Assembly (NCBI GenBank): GCA_011109175.1
Contig: RDEW01000029.1
Span: forward strand, 220,158-284,157
DNA: 64,000 nt
Origin: Dicyema japonicum
Lineage: Eukaryota > Dicyemida > Rhombozoa > Dicyemidae
Direction of reading: 5' to 3'
The translations under genes were made by a program, and so were the position numbers. Below, piece after piece: positions 21,912 through 35,654 of this stretch (its first letter is position 1; every line of letters starts with the position of its first letter). The notes under the pieces are model-generated. The model saw nothing but the letters and a program-made list of their open reading frames with translations. It was not told where the DNA came from and did no database searches.

Positions 21912-23205
21912 CTAAATAAAAAGAGTCACTACCACACTAGCGAAGTAAAACAAATGCATAAATCCCGTCAGGTACACTGATACTACGAAACCCTGATCTC
22001 TCATATCAATAGCAGTGGACACGTGTCCAAAGGTCTCCATCACACTCCAGCCAATAATGCCAAAAATAGGAATAAACACACTCGTGCATAGTGGAGCGGG
22101 AGAATTGCACATTTGAGCCACAATGAGGCGACACTAAGACTCTAACAATGGAAGTTAAACCACAATGTTGGAGGAAATCAATCCGTACAGCCAAAACACG
22201 TATTTTGGATGATTTTGAATTATCTGGGGATCCATGAACATCATCAACACATAAAACAATATATTTAAGGAACATATAGCCCAGAAAGGACGCACAGCCT
22301 CAAGGAACGGTCTCCCCTTCCCCTCAGAGTAGGATAAGTAAACATTGTAGAAGCAAACGGGGACAGAGAAGATCCAAATGTTATCTAGAAATCAAGAAAC
22401 CAACCAAGCAAACACTGATAGAGCACCTCAATAAGTCCCACGAGTCTCAATTCTCCATAAATGGGAATAAAAACAGAAATCGGTTGAAAAAACGGAAGAA
22501 CCGCAAGGTAAAAAGTCAGCAGCTAGAATAAGCAGTAAATGTACAATGAAAGTGGGATCGTAGGCCCAGGGGAGGAAAAGGGACCCTGTTATGTACTTTT
22601 CCCAGTGAGATAAATAGAAGAGGAACAGAACAGAGCCCAGGTTCACTACGAGGCGACCAATCCCTAAACCTCCAGGTCCGCATATGTAGAGTGAGGAAAT
22701 GGAGAACATTACTAACAGGAAGGCGGCCATACTGTCACAGCCATGGTCCAATAGTTCCCCCAGCGGACTGCTAATCCCGAGATTTCTTGCCTGCATTCCG
22801 TCAGAACCGTCTGAATGAAAATCACGGAAAACCCAAAGTATGCGCCAAAAAGGTGGAGATTGCGGTGAATACGAACACCCACCCAGGAATAGCTTGAAAG
22901 GAAGGAGATTCGTAGGTACAACTGCAGAAATTGACATCATATACTTCTATCACGAAATAAGCGAGGAACAGAGCCACGATGCTGAGGAGAGTGAGAATAT
23001 TGGGAGATAGCCAGACTGGATAAAAGTTCTGAATCGTGACCGGCCACTACCTTGGCTATGTATGTCCAAAATGGGCGGGTTATGTACTTGGAAATTGGAC
23101 TGGTATCGAAAGAGCTGTACTGAAAGTGAGTAAGACAACAACCTCGTATTTCTTGATGTTTGTGATCTGCTCAGAGTTGAGATAACTGAAAAAAAATCCA
23201 ACCAT
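21912..23205 (-). CDS. SELENOI: Ethanolaminephosphotransferase (EPT1-type)
   Basis: Membrane CDP-alcohol phosphotransferase of the ER/Golgi that joins CDP-ethanolamine to diacylglycerol. It starts MVGFFFSYLNSEQITNIKKYE (EPT1-like rather than CEPT1-like). Next come VWLSPNILTLL and the active-site signature DG..AR........G...D...D, read as DGSDGMQARNLGIS then PLGELLDHGCDS. LSHWEKYITGSLFLPWAYD is diagnostic of the EPT1 branch, followed by several hydrophobic helices and LIVAQM. Introns of 22-23 nt are placed (one splits the AYF/DGSDG junction). One intron shares 15 nt with a U2AF2 intron. The C-terminus ends VVVTLFI before TAG. The selenocysteine extension of vertebrate SELENOI is not visible. 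Confidence 0.9.
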
Positions 23206-23390
23206 GATTAGACAAGTAGATTATCTAAATTTGAATTTATTTAATTATAAAATAAAACAGATTAAATATTAATAGTTTGATTAGACCTTATTAAATTAAA
23301 TTAAAAAAATTGGTACTTAGTTCTGGTCTTTGTGATTTTTTTAAATATATACTTTTATTAAAACACAAAATCAATCTAAAGTGGTCCCCG
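23206..23390. other. Intergenic, AT-rich promoter side of EPT1
   Basis: AT-rich; no gene. Confidence 0.4.
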
Positions 23391-23760
23391 CCGACATAAT
23401 CAACGTTGAGTTCCCTCTCGCGGTCGCAACAGAGATCAACTGGAGAAGCCTTAAGTCTCACGTGCTTCGTGGCTTTTTAGTGTAGCTAGGCGTCCAAGTT
23501 ACCTTAGGAAACGAACCGATTTCCCGCTTATTTTTCCCGTTGTCTTGTCACAAGCGCAGGTAGGATTTCTCAGCATACGAGCTATGAGGCCAACCGACGG
23601 AACCAAGCCAACGGTAATAGGACGTATTCCTCCTTCCCTTTCTGGTAGTGCCTCTGAAAACATACTGTTCATTAGTTTGATGATGGGAGACACAAACCGA
23701 ACACCAGAGTTGCCCGTGTTATGAGCAATGAGGTCTTTGAGGTAATTCTATGCTTAATGT
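23390..23760 (-). mobile_element. LINE RT N-terminal fragment
   Basis: The minus-strand frame gives MSPIIKLMNSMFSEALPERE, then GGIRPITVGLVPSVGLIARM, the conserved KKDGG.RPI.VG motif at the start of this RT family. A decayed continuation to about 23390 includes TARGNSTLIMSAG. Nothing recognisable lies between 23760 and 24287. Confidence 0.65.
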
Positions 23761-24287
23761 GAAAAGAGGTCTTCATAGTTTTGTTGTCTCCTTGGTTAGC
23801 TCAAGACATTATTTTCTTTTTTAAAGCACTGATCCTGAGAAAATTAAATAAACAACCATTCACTTCTTCGTGGTTTCAGTTATGGATTGACCAGGAGTGA
23901 CATTTTTTAAATGACGATATCCCTAGAGTCTACCCAGATAGAAGTCACCATACCTGATCCTTCTCGAGATATATGAAGAAATCATTTATGGGGACTAATA
24001 CAGGTAAACCGTAACTTGTGTGGTTAATTGGTCAGAAGTCGAGGTGGGGACTCTTCCACAAAATGTTTACTATGGTAAATGAAAGTCCCCGTGAGGATAG
24101 AGGAGTCAAACTGAGACATCAGAAACCCAAAGTTATCGAGGGGGTTAATATGATTAGACGGCTCCCATTGCCACGATGACCACGGAATGGGCACTTACTT
24201 CCCTCCCCTAGTTTTAGACAGACTTGGTGATCTTGGAAGAATTTGTCAGTTTCCCCCAATTCATTACAATTCAACAAAAACTCAAGT

Positions 24288-26035
24288 TTATTCGCTTAAC
24301 CGTAAAAGTCCCCCATTATTCACAATCTGGTTCAGTTTGTCGAGCACCTGTCATTAAATACCCAAAGACCTCGTTGTCTTCCACCATTGCCTTCAAATCC
24401 GCCCTCAGAAGTTTGTTCTCCTCAATAAATCTTTCACAATCTCTGCACTGAGATTGCGGCTGTTCTCGACTGCTACATTCTCGGAGTCTCTCCAATTTTT
24501 CCTTTAAATGACTAATTTCTTCATTGAGAGAGTCTTGAGCACAGATCTTTCGCCTCGCGGTCTCCAGTTCGTTCTTATACAGCTTCACCATAAAAAAATT
24601 TCCTACAATCAATTTTTCAGATTTTTCTCCGTCCTTGAGTTCATATTCTTTGTTTCTTCTCCTCAAGTCATCGTTGAGAAGCTTCTGTCTCTCGATTTCT
24701 GACTGCATGACCACAGCACGTGCTGCACTGTCTTGACAACTCCCTTCAAGGGTTTTTCTCTCAGAATTCCCCCTTTAATCAAAAATAAGGCCCACTCTGA
24801 TAAAAGACGCTCATATTTCTGCAAGGTGGATCTGTGGAGTTCTGAGGACTGATCTCTCTCCCTTTCCGCTTTATTCAGCTGAGTCCGAAGGATGCTTCAC
24901 TTATTGCCTGATCAAACCTTATTTCCCGCTCATACATGGCTTTGTGCTCAGCCCTCGTGCGCATGAGATCTTCCTGCAAGCATGTTTTGTTCTCAGTGAG
25001 TTGCTTTTCTAGTTTTTCCTGGTAAACCTTTCTGTTGTTCTCTCTGACCGTGATTCCGTTCGAAAACCTGTTTTCCAGCAAATTGGACCACATTTCACGT
25101 TTTTCGACTTTCAGGGTTTCGATTATTGAGTTGGCAGAGCTCATTGATGTCTCAAACTGTGCGAGCTTTGACTGATATTCTGAAAGTTGACATTTCAGAG
25201 ATTTCAGTTCATCCTCCGATATTTTATTTTTCGTTATTTCACGGTTTAACTGCTCATTCAACAGAAACTACAGAATTTGTGAGTTCTTCCCTGTGGCTGT
25301 TAAGATCTTCGTTTTCGTTCATCAAAGTGAGACACTTTTGCTGCAAATTCAGGTCATCCTTCCCCTTGGATGAGTGATATGGACACCTTTATGGCGGTAT
25401 TCTCCGTTCTGAGCTGCAGTATGTATTCTCTCAGCTTTTCAATGTCCTTCAGGGATTCTTCGTTTGCGTCGTTCGCCTCTTTGAGTTTCTGGTCCCTTAA
25501 AGGAAATTAAACTCTTTTTAGAAAAGTTAGTTCGCTGTGGTGGACCGGTCTGCTCCCCCGGTCGGCCAACATTCTGTAAAATTTTATCTGAGTAAACATG
25601 CTCTGATTACCTCCAAAATATTCCGTAGCGTCAAATCTTCCTTCATTTCTAATTTCTTGTACTCCTCTTCTGAAATTGTGAGATCCTCGCTCAGGATCCC
25701 TTTGATTTCCGAGGCTTCCCGTGCTAGTCGTTTATTCAGCTGCTCCAGTTGGTTTTGCCTGTTTACGAGATCTTGCAGTTCTCCAATTATCTCACTTTTA
25801 TGCTGAGAAACGCAAACCTGGGGGATACGCTATTATTCACTTCAAATAGCTTGTTTTTATGCAAAGTATCGTTCAATCTATTCTCGAGCTGTTCGATTTC
25901 CTGCATTTGCTGTAATTTCATCTCTTCGATGAGTTGGTCCTTTTTGGACAGTTTTATGTGCAATAAGTCATTTTCTCTGCTTAGTTCTATAAATTTTATC
26001 TCATTCATTATGTCTTGACTCGTTTCACTCTCCAT
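24288..26035 (-). CDS. PIBF1: PIBF1/CEP90-like centriolar satellite protein
   Basis: Coiled-coil centrosome/ciliary base protein required for cilium formation in animals. The N-terminal part, MESETSQDIMNEIKF then NDLLHIKLSKKDQLIEEMKL and IEQLENRLNDTLHKNKLFEV, aligns with human PIBF1 around residues 50-120. ILSEDLTISEEEYKKLE corresponds to its ELTEEQYIKL segment, and YQEKLEKQLTENK and AEHKAMYEREIRF match the middle coiled coil. The last exon needs a 22-nt intron and ends LRLSE at TAA 24288. Heptad-rich throughout, with at least five introns of about 22-26 nt. The protein appears shorter than vertebrate PIBF1, so the C-terminal third is missing or unrecognised. The start chosen is the first ATG; an upstream exon cannot be excluded. 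Confidence 0.75.
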
Positions 26036-26109
26036 TTTTTCTTGGTAATATTTTTTAATTAAAACCAATTTCTTTTAATAATTTTTTTATTAAAAATTAA
26101 TATTTAAAT

Positions 26110-26300
26110 ATTATTGGAGGGGTTTGTTTGTCTCTTCCTCCTCTCTCATCATACTCGAGTGGCGTCATGTGATCCACCTGTCTAAGTAGCGCCCAGTATC
26201 TGGCTAAACAGATGATTTCCTCTCCCCCACTCCACTGGAGGGGTTTCCACAACTGCAAATAATGAACGTCTTTTACCCTTTATGCTGATTCCGGATGCAC
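26110..26300 (+). mobile_element. LINE 3' region, partial
   Basis: Shares GGCGTCAT-TG-ATCCACCT, the CGCCCA-T block and CTCCACTGGAGGGG with 36440-36560 (inverted), 40190-40260 and 47220-47320. No RT core. Confidence 0.5.
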
Positions 26301-29150
26301 TTTTTATGGAGGCGCTCAGTGCACGTTTTCACCAAAAGGACCATTCGTTCACTCCCATCCGAAGAATGACTTTTCTGACGACATCCTTGATAACTACGAA
26401 CTGGTCCATCTGCTGGGTGGGTAGTGTAGTCGACAAAAATAGTGACTGTCTAGGCTTCCAATTTACCTGGCTCAGAGTCAAAGGGTTAGGGATGGATTTC
26501 GTAACAGTATGAAACAACACCTAACAAAATTTGCTGAAAAAAAGGACGCTGTTGGAGAAAAAAGAAATTGGATACATGGAGGAGCATTTCGAAAATGCCT
26601 GTTTTTGAATACCACGTGAACTTTCTCATAGAAATGAGTGGGAGAGATAAAAGATATTTCAAAAAATCAAAATTACCACTTTCAGAGGACCCTACACAAT
26701 TACGTTCTGGGAACTTTTTAAGAGATGAATCGGGCTCTTGGCTTCCTCCCCCGGACAAATTATTATTGATTCTACAAGAAGCTTTCTCCGGCCCGGAGCT
26801 CTGGTGAACACCAGAAGTCTGTGGAAGCGTCCAGCACTAGTCTGGACGCCTGAGGACGGGCTTATTAAGATTATTAACTGACAAAGTTAGATTCTTCCCA
26901 TCGCTTGTGCCACCCCCAAATTATCCGGTCTGTTAGACGCTCTTCTCAAACTGCCATTTTTCGGAGGCTGTAGATCAGGCATTAAAACAAGCCAGATATC
27001 CCCACTTCGAGGTATTTAGCTTTGAGTGTAGAATCAGAACCAATTTCAGTATCATGTTATGGACGTAAGCGCTCAGTGCTCCAACAAACACGTGGAAGCA
27101 CGCACCTTGTAGGACAGCATCGTTGTGTCCTCACGTTACCTAGTTTTAGAGCAATGTGGGTAGGACGATTGTATAGTCGTACTTTTACTTTGAGACATGC
27201 AAGTATCTAAGTCATGTCGACCCCCAGGATATAAACTGCTTTCCTGAATGGCACACACCCATCTGTGTCCACAGGATATCCGCCGTAGACCCCTCTCTTC
27301 TGAACCCACTTTGTCCCACCGACAAAAACTCGGAGGTGATAGCAAGAACGCTAGAAGAACATGGGTCTGAGATTTTAAACCACCCCAACTGATTTCCCGG
27401 TTTTTGTATGGGAATTAGAACTCCCTGTCCAGCTTAGAGAAAAGTGACTCAAATGAAATCGTAGATGCAATTTCAACATTGCGTTAGCTTTTTTCCTTTC
27501 TGTTATTGATGTGATCTTTGGGAGAACCCTTTGAATTCACACAATCTAAGATATTGTAAATGATCCATAGTGAAATACCATGTCCTGCACCGGAGGGGCT
27601 GGAGTCCTCCTGAAATTACTTACAGGGGAGTCGACATCCTGTATCTGGCATATAAACCAGCTGAAATATACCTCCTATAACGACTCCACTGCACTCGTCC
27701 AATGTCACGTCCGAGGAAAACATCACTTTTCAATCTCCAGATCAATATTCTGTGACGAGACAAGAGGAGACAAAAAATCTGCCACTTCACAGAGGTGTAA
27801 CACCTACAATCCAACGTCCGCCTTGATTAGTTTATGCACTAAAACTATTCCCGAGTTTAATTCTCCAACAATAATGGTATCTCGGCTTACAAAAAAGAGC
27901 TTTTTAATCTCCTAGAACAAGTACTCCCAGACTTCGACAAGAGGCTCCCAATCTTGACTTAAACAGGGCACATAATCAAATACGACATCTAAGTTTAGAT
28001 TTCTCAGGTTTTGGGCATAGAAAAGTGACGTGCCAGTTCTATCAATGATAGCTCTCTATTCCTCTTCCAGCATTCAATAACAATATTTGAGTCTATGTAC
28101 TACTTTTCTGGTGGCTCTGGTCCATTCATAACCAGTACCGTCAACTAGTAATCCAATTTGGCACTCATCAATAAGACGGCAGATGACGATGACTTGTATC
28201 GATCAGACTCGCCGGAAGTTCGGCATTTTTAGCATCTGACTTAACCCTTCGCAGTGGATAGTGTTTTGTCCACTGATAAGTCTCAACCGTAGATGATCAG
28301 CCTAGCAAAAAAGAGCTTTTTGCTTCTCTCGTAAAGTGATCAATCCTCTTAGTGACCGAGCTCATGGTCCTAACATAGTGAATCAGATCATCTTCGATCT
28401 ATAAAATAACTTCTTGGGTTTTTGACATCTACCACTCTGTTCACTTCCTCTATAAATATAGCTTCGTCCTCAAGCGACTGAAATCCAACGCGGAAAGTCT
28501 CTGAACCTTAGGAGGTCATACGAGCTTTCTAAATCTAATTGCGTTTCCAGTTTGATTGCTCCTACTTCAAGGTAGAAAGCAGTTATGACGACCACCAGGC
28601 TAGAATCGTTATTCGTGACCACATCTCTTTGCAGTAATATTTCTTTGATATATGCTTAGCAGTTGTCTTTGTAACACAATAGTTCATTATGTTTTGTGCC
28701 AGACGAAAACCTTACCCGAGGCTCCCCTCTCCCAAAAATTCGTATATCCAATGTCTTAGAGTCCATCACTTAGTTATTACTAATACCAGGCTTACAGTTT
28801 TTGGTAAGCACAGAACAAACAGTCTACTAAAACGATTTTTTGGTCAAGTCAAAAAGTCATGTTCTTTAAAATTGTTTAAAACTTATAAAAATGTAAGTTT
28901 TTATCAAAAATATATATAAAAAGTTATAAAGTAAAAAAAGTCAAAATTAGGGTAATGTCAAAAAGTAAAATTTAATTTTTTTAGGTCAATAAAATCTTTC
29001 CAGTCATAACTAATCAAAGGATTGAATAACTTTACGCACACAAAAAGAATAAAACAAAACTAACCACTAAACTGTTACCAAAACCTATTTGTTACTAAAA
29101 GAATAATCGAAAACAATTTTAAACAAAATATATAAATTGAAAACTTTCAA
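26300..29150. other. Gene-poor stretch between PIBF1 and myosin XVIII
   Basis: No family is recognised. ORFs at 26568-26807 and 27580-27915 are open but unidentified. Around 27940-28640 the minus strand has protein-like runs with many stops, probably an old retroelement. CACGTG occurs at about 26614 and 27089. An AT-rich segment precedes the myosin stop. Confidence 0.35.
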
Positions 29151-32100
29151 TTAATCACCACCATCGTTGCTATCATTCGTACTGTCGTTACCAATTCCTA
29201 GCGAACTGCTTGAATAACTATCTTCAATATCCTCCTCCATAGAATTTTGTATTTCCAACAATCTCTTTTTGAGCACTGCATTTTCACTCTTCAACCCCTC
29301 GCAGACTTCATCAGCTAGGGAGTTATCCTGTTGCTGCAACTCATTACCCACAACTACCAGTTTTCCAAACTTGCTAGAAAGAACTTGTTTATCTTCCTTT
29401 AGTACTTCTCGCTCTTTCTCAAGGGATCTAACAAGATTCTCGGAATATCTGAGTTGATCCCCCAGTCTGACGTTCTTCATGTCCTGTTCATTTAATTCTT
29501 GCTTCAGTTCCAACAACTCAAAACGGACAGACTTTAGTTGTGTCTGACATTACAAGGAAAGATAACCTGTAGCCGACTCTTCTGAGTCTCACAAAAATCA
29601 ATCTGGGCTCTCAGTCCTTCAACAACGGAGGAACTTTCACAACCAGAACTACTAATCCTCGACGGAGCCCCCTCAAGCTCAGAAATCTGACACTAACAAA
29701 ACAAATGAACTTTGTCTTTAAGGGTAGCATTCTGCTTCTTCAGTACCATAATATCACCTTCCTTGACAACAACGGTCTCCCTGAGCACAGAAGCCTCAAA
29801 TAATCACAACAATCACCTCCAATTTAAGTGACGTCACAGATCTCTGGATATTTTCGATCTCAGTTTGCTTGTCTTCTATCAAAAGCTCGTTCTCAGTCAT
29901 GTCCTTCACGACTTGCCTTAATCTGTTCTCCATCTGCAATTATCCACAACCAAACCTCATCTCTCGAGTTCTTGTAATTCTCCACCAACATTTTGCAGTC
30001 CATGAGCTCGCATTCAACTTCTGACTTTGCACGTGTGGCTACGACCAAGGAAGATTCAGCTTCATCCAGCTAGCATTACACAAATAAAAACCAATTTCTG
30101 CAGTCTCTGTACTCCCGAATCCTCAAACCCACGTGAAACCGGATTCCTCTCCATCTGAGCATCTTTCAGCATCACTTTGGTTTTGCTGAGCTTAGATTTT
30201 AATTTCTCAATATCTACAGTACAAGGAAACAAACTACCCTTTGAATTAGAACTTGCAGCCCTCTTCATTTTTTCAAGCTCTTCCTTCAACTGAGAATTAG
30301 TTGCAACGAGCTTTGAGGACCTCTTCTGCTCAGTCTCCAACATAAACTCCAAATTATCACACTGATATGCATATTTGAAATACCTTTGAAGATGCCTCAC
30401 GAGTCTTTGCCCTCAACTTCTCTTCAGCTTCATCCAACAGCTCAGTTTCCTTCATTCTCATAGATGCTAGTTCTCCCTCCACACTGTGACAGTGATGATT
30501 AAGTCGATTGAGTCGTTGATTCAAATCATCCACTTCTTCCTCGAGTTCTATGATCTTCTCCGTAGCCACCCTCAACTTTGAGTTATAATTCTCAGCATCA
30601 ACAAAGTCGGATTGTGGCAACTTAATAACAAAACGGACTACTTTTGAGTATTCTTCCTGTAATTCGCAAATTTTCCGCTCATAAAAGACTTTCAACTGAC
30701 TGATTTCATTCCTCAGATTTTCTGCTTCCGACTCGCTGAAAGTCAGTATAACAATCACTTTGGAGTTGAAGGACGGGATGATTTCATGGAAGCCTGTCTT
30801 TTCAAATCCAGATTTTGATTCCCCTGTCTAGTCGTCTGCCGCTTCCAGTATCTAATATCACTGTTCTTCTCTTCCACAACATGTTCAAGCTCAGAAATTC
30901 GCTTATTTAACTCATCCATTTTAAGTGCATCCTGATTGCTGGAACAAGAATCGTTCTTCTCCTGAAATGATGAGAATGAAAACTTCTAATTGTTTCACCC
31001 TTTCTTTCAAAATAGCATTCTCCTCCATGGCATTCTCTAAAACCTCCCCTGCCTCACTCAAACTAATCTTGTCCTCCATAATTTCCTTCATTAACCTCTC
31101 AATCTGAAATAAGTGAATAAATGACCTGATTTTTCAATTCAATAATCGCGTTATCCTTTTCTAATAATTCCTTCGTGTATTTGACATCATTTTGCTCCAA
31201 CTTATCCTTCAGTGCTCTAATTGGACCATCCATTCCAGAGAGGGAAGCAAAGGGTAGAAGAGACAGATAGAGTGTCCACCATTTCCACTTCTTCATATCC
31301 AAATAAAGCCTCATATTGTACTGAACGCACTTTATAGAGGCTTGAATAGACTATAAAATTCTAAAGTTAAACTTCAAGCCATACCCGAATTCGTTGGGTT
31401 TTCTTTTGAGCCAAAAATGTTCTAATTTTTGACTGAAAGGAAATCATATAATCAGCCATCAACCGATCTCTGCATTCGTTCACCCTCACGAGGACACCAT
31501 CTTTCATAAAAATCTGGAATGTCAACCATAATAAACCTTATCAGACCCCACTGCATAGTCATGCGGCTCCACGTACGACCGCTGCATTATTTCGTCAATA
31601 ACGTCTGTTCTTACAGAACTTCCAAGGAGTGAATATGCTTTAATGAAAGAATTAATGGACATATTATCAGGATAACCTATAATAAACAAGCAAACCAACC
31701 ATATCTGAACATAAGGGTAGCAGACACCAACAACATGGCACGAATTTGAATACGCACAAAGGCAGTTTCGAATATATCGTTCACACACATTCCCGAGGAC
31801 AGAGACGAAAGGGAAGAGGAGAAATTGGCACAGCTACCATTGTCTCGCTTAGAAGAATCCGCATCCAATGAGGGGCAAATACAATATACAAATGACAAGT
31901 CAGATGAGATCACATGCTCTAAAAATCCATCCTAAAAAATCGAAACAAAAAATACAGCAGTGGCCTCTATTTTTGAGCCAAGATTGGTCGTTAAATAAGA
32001 ATGGGAAAAGTTGGCGTTTCTCAGTAAATTGTCACTGAATAGATCTCTAAGAAATAAATCAACAGCAAACATTTTTGAGTTGATTAGCTTATTTTTTGTT

Positions 32101-34681
32101 CTAAGCAATCGGTAGTAACAACCGATCTGAGAAGGCCAGTCCTCACAATTGTATTCCACAGGCAACATTGAGTTACAATGTAGGAACACGAAAGACGACT
32201 GGGAGGTCCCAGGTTTAACTATGCTACTATCTTTAATATTCCCAATTAGTATACATTTGTTCTTCGACTGTACTAGAGAAACAAACTGGATAGCATTGAG
32301 GTCACTTCTGAAAGCATTGTCAATTAGTCGAAGAATTCCCGTTGATTCCCGAATTTTGTCTACTTTGGAGGATACAGCATCCCCTGAGAGTTTTCTCCTG
32401 TTTTCAAAGACCTCCACCGCTTCCTCTGCGGTGGACTGCACGTAAAACCCATCAATGTCAATATTTTCCTAAAATATAAGTTATCGTCAACTTTCCCAAA
32501 AACATCGAGAGGTGCTTTGAATATAAAGTTGAACTGAAGTTGGTTAACCTTCTCTTGGAAGTATCCTAGAAATAATGAATGAATGTTTCGGTAGGAATGC
32601 TTAAACGTGGATATGCCAGGGGTGTAGAGCAGATTAATACTATTGGAGACTTGAGTTTTGTCACTATTAGCGATAGATCTTCACATAATAATAAGTTGAA
32701 CCTGTTAACAAAATGGACAACACAATCAAGGAGATTCTGATACACGGCGGCAATAAAAATCATAACTAAATCAGTGATTGATTTGTCCTGAGATATTTTG
32801 TCACTGGGAGTAAATACATTATAAACTGATTAATTAAAGAGAACAGAGTCTCAGGGGTTAAATTAAGACACTTTGCAGCATGTGAGAAGGAATCATGAGT
32901 GAAAACACTTCCAGAATCTAGGACATTAACAACGTAGCAGACTGAGTGAACACTGAAGATGGTGGATAGCAGCGAGCATGCAAATAACAGAACTCATCTC
33001 ACTATCACTGACATCCAGGATCTTGCAGGATTCGACAAATTTCTCCCACCTTTTCGCATTATTATAGAAATCCTGCAACATCAAATAATACACACCTCAT
33101 CAGCCCTCAATGTGGTGGATGGGTCGATCAGAAATAATTGTCCCCTAAGACTAATCAAAATGTTGACTTTAAAGTGACATCCAAGCCGGCCATCATGAAT
33201 ATGAAAATATTATGCTTCAAATCGTATCTAAACGACCGAAAACAGTCGAAAAATTCAAGTTTGACTGACCCACCAATGAGGGAGCCAATAGAATCATAGT
33301 AAAGACGACAGAGAACAGCCATATTGTTCAAATATCCACCATCCCCCTCAAGATTTGTCAGTGACTGAAAGACCAAGTATAATGCGGCCCATTTGGATAC
33401 TATAAATAAGCTGAATTAACAAAACCAGAGAAACTTCTATTTTCCTCGCTGTCATGGATCCTCAACAAGTGAGTCACCGAGTTTTTGAAGGCCTCTCCCT
33501 TTCCAGAATTCTCGTGACCAGTAAATATGATTGTTTGGTTTTTCTTATTCCCAAATTGCATGGCTTGTAGCACTTCCTGAGCCATCGAATATATGTGAGG
33601 GGGGAGAGACTCGACCTTGTTCTGATTGTAGAAAATCCCAGACATCTAGATAAAAATAGAGACACTACTCGCTCGCAAAAGGTGAGAGAACTCATAAAAC
33701 TGTTCACACGAATCAGAGATCGCCCGGCAAAAGTGGTGAAGAGGTTGTTGAAATAACGGGATCGTATATTATGGATGATTCCAGACTCGTTCAAATACCA
33801 CAGATTAGAACAGTCCTCGATAAAGTCTAGTTCATGCGGATTTATTCGTTCCAGAGCCTCGGAGGGTACTGAAATGCACTTTCGGTTGAACTGGGGCATC
33901 GATATGTTAATATGGGATTCCCCGACTTCGCCAAGGTCGTTTTTAGAGTCAATAAAGCAGGACGAAAAGCCATGGCGATGAATAAGCCAGTACTCCTGCT
34001 GTTTTAGATTCACCGTAGAACCACTCTAGAGGATTATATGAGGGGACCTACGAGTAACGAAATTTTGCGTTCTTGAATCGATTCTGAGTTAGACCACAAA
34101 TTTTGCTGGTCATAATTGAGTAGAAATTTATAAATTTCAGTAAACTCACGCAGCTGCTGAACTTGGCAGATTGCAAAAGCCCCGGAAGTCATGATTTCAC
34201 AGGCAACCTCTTCCACGGTCAAATTGTCAACGGAATTTCCGTTAACCGACAACAGACGATCTCCCAAAATTGCAGAGTGTTCAAAACTGTCGATAAATAT
34301 TGCCTAAATTAGAAAGCAAGAGGATACTTTCTTTTTCTTGAAGTTCAAAATATCAGTGTTAACTTTTTTCCTAAGGAAAAAGCCGTATTCGCCGCTTTCT
34401 TCGTTTTTAGAAATCGTTATCTCCCGTATGGGAACTGGAGGCAGATAGTCCACGGGGACAGAATTGGGATCGATTCCAATGTCAAGCAGGCAAGGGTCTC
34501 GTTTATCAAAAATTTGGTTTATCAGTCGGCATATTAGGGTAGTTTCATCTTCAATCAGTTTGGAGGTCAATGTAAGATTTTTTTTCTTGTTTTTTTTGCT
34601 AGACTTTATATTCTTGTTAAACTCAGAGACTGAGTATAAAGAGATTGTAGAAGTTTTGTTTTTCTTTCGGAAATACTTCAT
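29151..34681 (-). CDS. MYO18A: Unconventional myosin XVIII
   Basis: Actin-binding scaffold myosin. MKYFRKKNKTSTISLY opens a lysine-rich N-terminus. A PDZ domain follows from about residue 83: IREITISKNEESGEYGFFLR, then GDRLLSVNGNSVDNLTVEEV. EYWLIHRHGFSSCFI and LWYLNESGIIHNIRSRYFNN lead into the motor, with HIYSMAQEVL and a P-loop GHENSGKGE. Here Gly replaces the Thr of GxxxxGKT, fitting the weak ATPase of this class. Later come VYCICPSLDADS, FETAFVRIQIRAML, YPDNMSINSFIKAY and KKWKWWTLY at the lever, then about 500 residues of coiled coil ending in an acidic Ser-rich tail (SSSSLGIGNDSTND). Many introns of about 20-25 nt. The PDZ plus myosin order is found only in class XVIII; MYO18A or MYO18B cannot be separated by eye. 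Confidence 0.9.
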
Positions 34682-35650
34682 TGTCCTACATAAAATAGAG
34701 TATCTTACAATAAACAACCACAATATAAGCAAGCACAAAAGCGCTCAATAATAACCGTCAATTATGATTTAATTGGTTTTCCGGAATAGAAAATTAATAA
34801 AAAATAAATTAAATTTTATAATTAAATTTATATATGTTTAATAAATATTGTCAAAAAGTCAATTAAAACTTTTTCTAACAATCACATCGGTGATTAATAA
34901 ACCAAGATGGTTCTGGGTTTGATTATCGAAGTTGTATATTCTAGCTGAAGGTTCCACGATCCTTCTTGGCTTGACGAGTCACATCATCAATGATGCCTCA
35001 CTGAGAAGCGTATTGTTTTCAAAGACACACACGAAACCAATAGAAAAATAAGTTGAGAACACTCTCGATATCTCGACCTCCATCCTACGATTAATTAGCA
35101 CAACAGTCTTTTCCTTCTTAAATAAAACGTGTAATCTGTCTTAGCGGAGGTTTAAGGCATGGAAACACGACTATCCCACAGCGGAAAAACTGACAAAAAA
35201 TAAAACAAATCAGCTTCACAATCACAAAATTATTTTGTATTTAAAAATTTTTTATCAACAATGTATAATCGAAACCGCAGAAAATTATTTAGCTTATCTT
35301 AATTTTTTATTTTGTATTCTCAACATTTTTTGATATTTCAAATAATATTTAGGCGGGAAATAAAATCATTTTGGTGATTGTTTGTAACATATCTGTCCAC
35401 TTTTATTGCGCATTAACTAACACGTGACTATACTACCATAAATGACAAATAAAATACACATCGCTATCATTCCATAAAAGTCATCATGTTAATTACTTTA
35501 TAAACTCTAAGACGATTATCAAAGTATCATCAATAATTAACATTAAGCTCTTTATCCGATTGCACCGGCTGACATTCCCAAGGACGATGATTTGTCGAAT
35601 CGAACATTTCTCCATTGTGTCCTCCCTATTTACAGGGTTTTCAAGACTAA
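34682..35650. other. Intergenic upstream of myosin XVIII
   Basis: AT-rich; no gene seen. CACGTG at about 35421. Confidence 0.4.
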
Positions 35651-35654
35651 GTGA

